DNA of 64,000 nucleotides, from contig CM075344.1 of the NCBI GenBank assembly GCA_037693485.1, positions 39,838,501 to 39,902,500 on the forward strand, given 5' to 3'. The position numbers were made by a program, and so were the translations under genes. This document shows, piece by piece, positions 57,701 to 64,000 of the stretch. Positions within the stretch are counted from its first letter, which is position 1; each line of letters begins with the position of its first letter. The DNA comes from Kitagawia praeruptora. Its lineage: Eukaryota > Streptophyta > Magnoliopsida > Apiales > Apiaceae. Below the pieces are notes generated by a model, which was not told the DNA's origin, ran no database searches, and saw nothing but the letters and a program-made list of their open reading frames with translations.

Positions 57701-60700
57701 CGGATAATATCCGTTAGATTTTTTGTTAAAAATTAGAACTGTTAGATTCAATGATTAAATATATTACATGATTAAATTTATTTACTAATTGCATACCCAA
57801 AAATATGACATCATATCTTCTAACCACTAACAAAATATAATAAAAATTCGTATACAACGAATAATATCCTTTAGAATTTTATTTAAAATTAGAACTGTTA
57901 GATCTAATGATTAAATATGTTACATGATTAAATTTATTTACTAAAATTTCAATGTTCGAATTCTGTCAACGATAATATTATCCTTCATTTTCTTAATCTT
58001 CTTTATTTCTTTGATGCCCCTTTTTACCATTACACGACATTTGGAGCGACCCAAATTAGATTGGATCGACCCAAATCTAAACATATACTATTTTTTGTCA
58101 TTACACAACATTTGGAGTAACCCAATTGGATCGACCCAAATCTAAACCTCTATTATAGTATTATCCTTTATTTTTTTTATCTTTCTTTATTTCTTTGATT
58201 CTCCGTTTTGTCATTACTCAAATCTATCTCTGTCATTTTTCACCTTCAAGTCCAAGCCGCTCAAATCTTCACACTGCTGGATTTTGATGCATGTTTGCAC
58301 TTTTCAGATTTGAAAGCTGGGTTTTTCACCAAATTAACCTCTCAACCCCCTGAAGTAGGGTTAAGGTATGTGTACTAGACCTCCGTACGGGTCATATATG
58401 TTTGGTTCAAGTTTTCAGTTTGGTCATAAGAGTTAAGTTTTTATTGATTTCACAATATTAAAAATTAGACAGGATAATATTTGTTTGGTTTGGAATTTAA
58501 GAATTAAAGTTTTAATGAATTACCCGATGTTATAATAACATACATGACACCAGAAAGGTACCTTTAAAATATTTGCTTGGCCTTTCAATTTTTTATTTTA
58601 CATGTCGTAATAACAAAGGTAGTGGGAAAGATTACCAGTTAATAACATTGACACAGTACGGACCATGTTATTTGTAAATAATCTTGGGACTCAGTTTGAT
58701 ATTTATAGACATTATTTTGTTTTCAAGCAAGTTTATGTTCTTTATGGATTTGTTCAACTTAATGTTCATGGGGTAGACATGCTACGTACCAGAAGGTCTT
58801 ATGGAATAGCATACTTTTTATCGGATGTCTCCGAAGGAACTATGGAAATAGCATACTTAGAAGCTCAGACCCACGTCACAAGCCTCACCCTCTGGATCAG
58901 GTAACATTGCTCTTATTTATGCTCTAAATATCTTCTTTACTCGCGTTCAATTTCACTTCATATATGATCTCATATTTAGCACTTTCACTTGAGCTCCATA
59001 TTAAAATATAAAAGCACTAACTTTTCCCTTTTTCAGTTTAGTTGGCTTTTTGAGAGAGAATAGGTAATGGAAAATGTGATTGTTATAATTTGTAATCATG
59101 CATTATTTGAAGATAAAAGTGAATAAGTGAGCTTCTTGCGGAGACCTGTGTTTTTGGTAAACAGTATTATCCTTCATTTTTTTAATCTTCTTTATTTATT
59201 TAATGCCCCTTTTTGTCATTACACATCATTTGGAGCAATTCAATTTAGATTGGAACAAAAAAATTCTAATATGATATTGTACTTATTTTCGGTAATGTTG
59301 TAGTACTACGATTGTACCTCCGGCCTTTCTCTTCTCCTCTAGCTACATAATTTTAAATATTGAAAATAAAATACAATACAAGAAGAAGTTTGCATTTATA
59401 AATATAGATTACAAGCAGAGAGAGATGTTTAGTTACAGATAGACTACATAGCAACAACATAAGTGATAAAAAGAAAGATGTTAGTTACAGATAGACTACA
59501 TAGCATCAACATAAGTGATAAAAAGAAAGATGGTCCACATGATGATCAAGCTAATGAAGTATTGAAGTAATTAACAAGCCTGAACCACATAAGCAACTTC
59601 CATTTTATAGGTATTGTTTATCATAACGTGGGTAATGGGTTTATGTATTCCAATTAATTTTATTTTTGGTTACCCCTCTAAGTTGATCACAAAAAAATTA
59701 ACAACCCATCAAAATAAGTAGTTTAAAAATATATTCAAATTCAAATTATTATACTCATTTCAATAAGAACATACTTTTAATATAATAAAGTCAGCCATGG
59801 TGAAAGACCTTAATTTGAACATAAACAATAAATCTACTAGAATATTTATCTGATATTTTGGCTTGCTTATTTAATTGTATAATTTACTTATTTTTAATAA
59901 AAGAATCTATATTAATAATATATATACAATGTTTTTTCATACATGAATTTACTAATACAGTTTAATGGTCACGCTCTGGTGAGAATGAGAACAGTGAGAA
60001 CACACATATTCACTACATTTCAAGCTATTTTAAAGGGCCCCGCTAGGGGCATCTTCACCAAAAAAAAGTCATATAATTCTACCCTCTATCCATTCATAAA
60101 TAAATTAACAAAAAAATTTTAAAATGAGAACAGTGAGAACACACATATTCGCTACATTTTAAACTATTTTAAAGGGCCCCGCTAGGGGCATCTTCACACA
60201 AAAGTCTTATAATTCTACCCTCTATCCATTCATAAAAAAATTTAACAAAAAAAATTAAAAATTGCTTGAAATGTGATCTCATTGTTCTCCAACATTTACA
60301 CGTTATATTAACTATGAGGTCTCATAGTTAATATAAAATGTTCTTGATATTATATGAGGTTTAATGTTTTGGAGCCATTTAATGTTTTGGAGTCATTGGG
60401 GGTGAAGGGATTATTATTTCCGCATTTGAATAATGAAGACAATTTATTATTGTTTTCAATTAGAGAACAATATTTGTAAAAATATTTATTATTTTTATTG
60501 CAGATTTTGATGGATTAAATAAATTTTCAACATTGTTAAAATAGAATTATATGCTACTTTTTTATATAAATTTTAGCATATCATTATTTTATTAAATACT
60601 TATATAATTGTATATAATTTCTTGCTAAGAATTGATTATTAATATAATTGCATACAATATCTTTTAAAGAAATCAATCAAATTTGTTAAATTTTTGGTAT

Positions 60701-60815
60701 TGTCAATTTAAATTAAATAAGATGTTTTAAGAAATCAATAAAATTTGTTAAATTTTTGGTATTATCATTTTAAATTAAATAAAAAGCCGTGTACAAAGTA
60801 CGGGCAAAATGCTAG
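54748..60815 (+). repeat. Tandem duplication, copy B (6.07 kb)
   Basis: It is a direct repeat of copy A, with small indels and substitutions, and ends at hairpin CCGTGTACAAAGTACGGG then CAAAATGCTAG. It lacks the two insertions of copy A. A small TTTTTTTGACGAACAATAAC insertion occurs near 55040. The internal Helitron-like end is at about 56151-56176. Confidence 0.9.
58665..58904 (+). other. 79-codon open frame, possible captured exon
   Basis: The frame starts MLFVNNLGTQFDIYRHYFVF and ends LTLWIR, with the stop TAA lying inside AGGTAACA, which also reads as a splice donor. Composition is protein-like and the copy A version is broken by single-base changes. I do not recognise the family. It may be an exon captured by a Helitron; no neighbouring exon is certain. 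Confidence 0.35.
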
Positions 60816-60827
60816 TCTTTATAGTAG

Positions 60828-60954
60828 TGCTAGAGGCACCAAATTAGGTACTAAAATGGGGTACCAAATGACATGGCATGGTTGATGTGACAGTATAAAT
60901 TTTTTTGATTAGTTTTGGGGAAAATTTTGGTAACTAATTTTAGTGTCCCTAGCA
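60828..60954. mobile_element. Small MITE-like inverted repeat
   Basis: TGCTAGAGGCACCAAATTAG at 60828 is inverted as CTAATTTTAGTGTCCCTAGCA at the right end. The element is about 127 bp. I see no clear target duplication. Confidence 0.5.
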
Positions 60955-60974
60955 TTATTCTTATCTTTATAACA

Positions 60975-61967
60975 TTTTTTTTTGAAAAGCAAAGGAATAT
61001 ATTAAAGGGCTCAAGGCCAAGATCCAACAAGATAAAATACAATCAAAACATGCTTTGATTGTAAGGAAACGATACTGAAAAGTGCAGAAAAAACAGAAAT
61101 ACTAAAGCCCAAGAAAATCAACAACTTGCATCCAACCATTTTTCAACCGAAGCCCAAATAGAAAGAAAATCCACCGGCCCAAAACAAGCAGCATCAACTG
61201 ATAGACTACCAATTCTCCATCCCCACAAAAACGTTCCCTGCATGCAGTACTTGAAAATCTTGCTGAACTTCCATGATTCCCAACTCTGGATTCTCAACCT
61301 CCTCCTCCATTGCTTCCACATTAACTTCCTCTTCCAGAACCCAGCCATACTGCGGACCAAACATACCCAAACCCATGTCTTGGTTCCATATTTCCATGAC
61401 CCTCCCAAAAGGTTGTTTGATTAGCACCATCTGCGTCCAGTTATTTGCACCATACTGAGCTAGATACGCTACGAGTTCGTTGTCCACTTCGTCTGACAAT
61501 CTGATTTCTAAAAGAAAGTTCCTGTCTCTACGCCTAGTGTTTAACTGCCTCAAGATAAACTCGTCGTCAGGATGCCCACCTGCTTCCAGAGAATCCTTCC
61601 ATTGCCAGTAAGCATAAACGTGATCTGTTTCCAGAATAACTTTATGATAGCCTCTAGCAAAAGCTAGCTTGAGCCCCTCCATAAACGCATAGAACTCGTT
61701 ATTTCTCCTCCTTTCTTTACATAAAGAACCAGACAGCATGCAGAGAATATTTCCTCTGTGATCTCTAGCAACTACTCCAATACCACTGACATTCCCATTT
61801 GGCAGCCTGTTGGCAGAGAAGAAGCTATGCACGTTGATTTTGACGAAGCCCCTTTTTGGAAGCTCCCACCTAGGCTCAACATCCACCATTTTCTGGATAT
61901 TTCTACTTAAAACTCTTTTTTTATTTGCTGTGGAGAGAGGAGAGAATGAAAATAAAACCCTGATCAA
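60975..61967 (-). pseudogene. RNase H-like (RVT_3) retrocopy with genomic poly(A)
   Basis: On the minus strand, a 253-codon frame (61967-61206; a second Met at 61886 gives MVDVEPRWELPKRGFVKINV) encodes a plant RNase H-like domain of the RVT_3 type. WELPKRGFVKINV opens the domain, NEFYAFMEGLKLA carries the Glu and ILETDHVYAYW the later Asp. The first catalytic Asp of the usual KxNxDG motif is His (KINVHSFF). A T9 tract at 60975-60983 is a poly(A) tail after a LINE-like 3' end (TTAATATATTCCTTTGCTTT). Upstream CTATATAT near 61980 could be a TATA box. It may be a domesticated gene, but the poly(A) and lost Asp favour a retrocopy. Confidence 0.6.
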
Positions 61968-62287
61968 AGCGAAGATATATAGGGGGTTCTTGAAAGAAAG
62001 ACCATAAATTAAATGCTGACTGCTGTCTGCACATTCTCCCAGAGCAACACCCAGAGCCTCTCCATTTGCTTTTATTCTTAGAAGCGTTTCAAATTCCCAG
62101 ATATTTTCTAAAAAAATGGAGATTAACTCTGTGCTAACCTGAACAGACTACTAAGAGGGCTTTACTCTTACGTGGGCCTTAAAAAAAAACTTGACACTAG
62201 TAGCCTATTATGGGCTTTGATTAAGACCAGAAAAGAATAAAACCCAATAAAAACCCCAATAGATCCCAATAAAAGACTCGGAGACTA
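61968..62287. other. Non-coding gap between two LINE-type sequences
   Basis: It contains an A9 tract near 62179-62188 followed by CTTGACACTAGTAGCC. I see no gene. The 3' end of the LINE to the right has no clear poly(A). Confidence 0.4.
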
Positions 62288-64000
62288 TTAACTGAACCAT
62301 GAAAAAGAAAAAGTGCCACGAGAAGCACCATTCTTTGCTAGCAGGTCAGCTTCATAATTGTCGTACCTGGGAATTTTTTTAACTGAGACATGAGAATTTA
62401 AGAGAAAATCATCCAAACCAACCTCTCGAGAAGATGGTAACGATGAAGAGGCTTTAAAATTCAGAACCAAATCAACCAGAGAGGCACTGTCCGTATAGAT
62501 CACCAAACTATTATCACTAGAACTATGTTCTTTTACCAGCTTTGAAAGAGCATTTAGTGCCTCCAATTCTGTTAAGAAAGAGTTTGCCGCCAATGTTGGT
62601 CCTAAAAAAGACATAATGATTCTACCTCCCTTGTCTTTGAGTAAACCTCCTATTCCAGCTTGATAAACTCCATTTCTGTTAATCCAGCTCCCGTCAATGA
62701 AGCCAACAAGGTCAAAACCTGCTAGGAGGAGCTTCTGTTTTCTTAGATGATCTGACCTAGACATAGAGCCCATAGGATTAAGACCCCACCATATCAGAGT
62801 ATCCTTATTTAGGTAATTCAGTGCTAAAGCCCATTCCTTAACTCTGAATTTTATCAGGAAGATGATTTCATTAGTCTTAGGCTGCCAGTTCTTAAAAGTG
62901 GCATCATTCCTTTTGAGCCAAACTGTCCAAATTGTGGCTACCAAGACCATTTGCCAAATTTTCTTTTGGACTGCAGAGTTGAACCACTTAGTTGAATTCC
63001 ACATCTCAGACAGGTTAGAGAAAGTATCTTTATTAGAGAAACCCCACCAATCTAGAATAGATTTCCAGCAGGATATTGCCATCCTACATTCCCAGAAAAG
63101 GTGATCCAGAGACTCATCTTGAGTGTTACAGAAGCTGCATACCAGAGAACCAGGAAAAGATCCTATTCGAGAAAAGAGAAAACTTTTTGTAGGAAGAACC
63201 TTACTATGGACTTTCCAAAGAAACAAGTGCACTTTAGCAGGAACTTTGAGGCTCCAAATAAAGTTCCAGTCTGTGAAGACAGTTTGAGGGAGATGTTGGA
63301 CTATCCTCACTCCTTCACTAACTGAGTAAGAGTCTTTACTTGGAATCCAAATGAGCTTATCAATGCCCCTAGAAAGATTCAAGGAAGAGATGATTTTATC
63401 TAAAGAGTACAAGGAATCAACATCTGAACCTCTGAGGTTTCTACTCCAGAAAATCTCACTCATGTGGTCATAACAATCCCACAAGTCATAGAAAGCACTG
63501 ACTGTTACCTCCTTTAGGTTAGAAATCCTATATAGCCTCTTATAGGAGTCTTTTAGAGGACTCCCATTGATCCAGTTATCTTCCCAAAATAATACTGAAT
63601 GTCCGTTATTTGTGATCCAATAGAATTGTTTGAATGAAAGAGCAGGCCCTAAGATGGAAGTGCTTTGTAGGAAGGCCAAATCTTTAATAAAATCTGAGTT
63701 ATTGTTACCCAACGTGCTGAATGAAGTGTCACACCCTATATTGCACCCATACTTACTTCTAATCCACTTATTCCAGCTTCTGTGCCTATCCGTGTGCCAT
63801 TTGCTAAGCCATTTTCCCATAGAAGCCAAATTTTTAACTTCAAAAGAAGTTAAACCAAGACCACCTGATTTCTTGGGGGAACAAAGAGTGTTCCAGTTAA
63901 TTAGGTGAAGTCTTTTAGAACCGGAATGAGAATCAGCTATGGAGGTGTGCTTCCAAAAGAAGTCTCTTCTCAACCTTTCAAGTTGGTTACAAATACCTTT
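62288..64000 (-). CDS. L1 LINE ORF2 C-terminal half, open to the window edge
   Basis: The frame is open from the window edge to TAA/TGA at 62288, at least 567 codons without a break. It begins in the RT tail (QLERLRRDFFWK, where the codon before RRDFF is TTG, so this is not a start). It continues through the plant L1 post-RT region (WINGSPLKDSYKRLYRIS) and has a zf-RVT block (CSFCNTQDESLDHLFWEC). It ends in RNase H: FIDGSW, TELEALNAL, YTDSASLV and NYEADLLAKNG give D, E, D and a final D. The protein reverse-transcribes LINE RNA at a nicked target. An unbroken frame suggests a young copy. The 5' part lies outside the window. Confidence 0.92.
   Translation of the reverse strand, partial: KGICNQLERLRRDFFWKHTSIADSHSGSKRLHLINWNTLCSPKKSGGLGLTSFEVKNLASMGKWLSKWHTDRHRSWNKWIRSKYGCNIGCDTSFSTLGNNNSDFIKDLAFLQSTSILGPALSFKQFYWITNNGHSVLFWEDNWINGSPLKDSYKRLYRISNLKEVTVSAFYDLWDCYDHMSEIFWSRNLRGSDVDSLYSLDKIISSLNLSRGIDKLIWIPSKDSYSVSEGVRIVQHLPQTVFTDWNFIWSLKVPAKVHLFLWKVHSKVLPTKSFLFSRIGSFPGSLVCSFCNTQDESLDHLFWECRMAISCWKSILDWWGFSNKDTFSNLSEMWNSTKWFNSAVQKKIWQMVLVATIWTVWLKRNDATFKNWQPKTNEIIFLIKFRVKEWALALNYLNKDTLIWWGLNPMGSMSRSDHLRKQKLLLAGFDLVGFIDGSWINRNGVYQAGIGGLLKDKGGRIIMSFLGPTLAANSFLTELEALNALSKLVKEHSSSDNSLVIYTDSASLVDLVLNFKASSSLPSSREVGLDDFLLNSHVSVKKIPRYDNYEADLLAKNGASRGTFSFSWFS

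Noticed and set aside
47300..60815. CRISPR-like or satellite array
   Set aside because: Repeats here are long direct duplications and dispersed Helitron motifs, without regular spacers or a short tandem period.

Overview
This is a transposon-dense stretch of flowering-plant nuclear DNA. The plant lineages of its families (SIRE-type Ty1/copia, Athila-type gag, plant L1 LINEs with a fused RNase H, hAT, Mutator, Stowaway and Helitron elements), intron signals and a plant glyoxal-oxidase gene all say so. A eudicot is likely, but I cannot name the species. Only one gene looks like a complete, functional single-copy host gene: a secreted glyoxal/galactose-oxidase-like protein at 45477-47111. No rRNA, functional tRNA or CRISPR array was seen.  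1-28600: a broken locus. A Ulp1/C48 cysteine-protease fragment (plus strand, with its triad residues) and a Stowaway MITE precede a decayed FAR1/MULE-transposase-like gene on the minus strand (3131-5239, continuing at 28466-28590). That gene is split by 23.2 kb of nested insertions. Level 1 is a gag-only Athila-like LTR element (5240-28465). Level 2 is a hAT element (10580-27265) in its 3' LTR, which carries a copied piece of an ERdj2/Sec63-like gene. Level 3 is a 13.9-kb SIRE-type copia element (13135-27051) inside the hAT. Level 4 is a 1-kb hAT MITE (21550-22585) inside the copia reverse transcriptase. Target-site duplications support levels 1, 2 and 4 and, with one mismatch, level 3.  28600-45300: AT-rich DNA full of Helitron termini (5' TCTATACT, 3' GC hairpin and CTAG/CTAA), two tail-to-tail LINE-type insertions with facing poly(A)/poly(T), a SINE-like tRNA-derived piece, a Mutator-type MITE with long inverted repeats and a 9-bp TSD, a palindrome-rich element, a 3' LINE fragment with a 15-bp TSD, and LTR/PBS/PPT remnants.  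45300-47300: the glyoxal-oxidase gene with TATA box, signal peptide and all copper/radical residues.  47300-60815: a direct tandem duplication (7.45 kb and 6.07 kb), each copy ending in a Helitron-like hairpin plus CTAG. Copy A has gained a 216-bp element and a 1.35-kb Helitron. Copy B keeps both empty sites.  60816-64000: a small MITE, a minus-strand RNase H-like open frame ahead of a genomic poly(T), and a minus-strand L1 LINE open to the window edge.  The regions work together mainly as genome history: mutual transposon insertion, gene-fragment capture, and stop codons in the Athila-like gag that all look like methyl-cytosine deamination.
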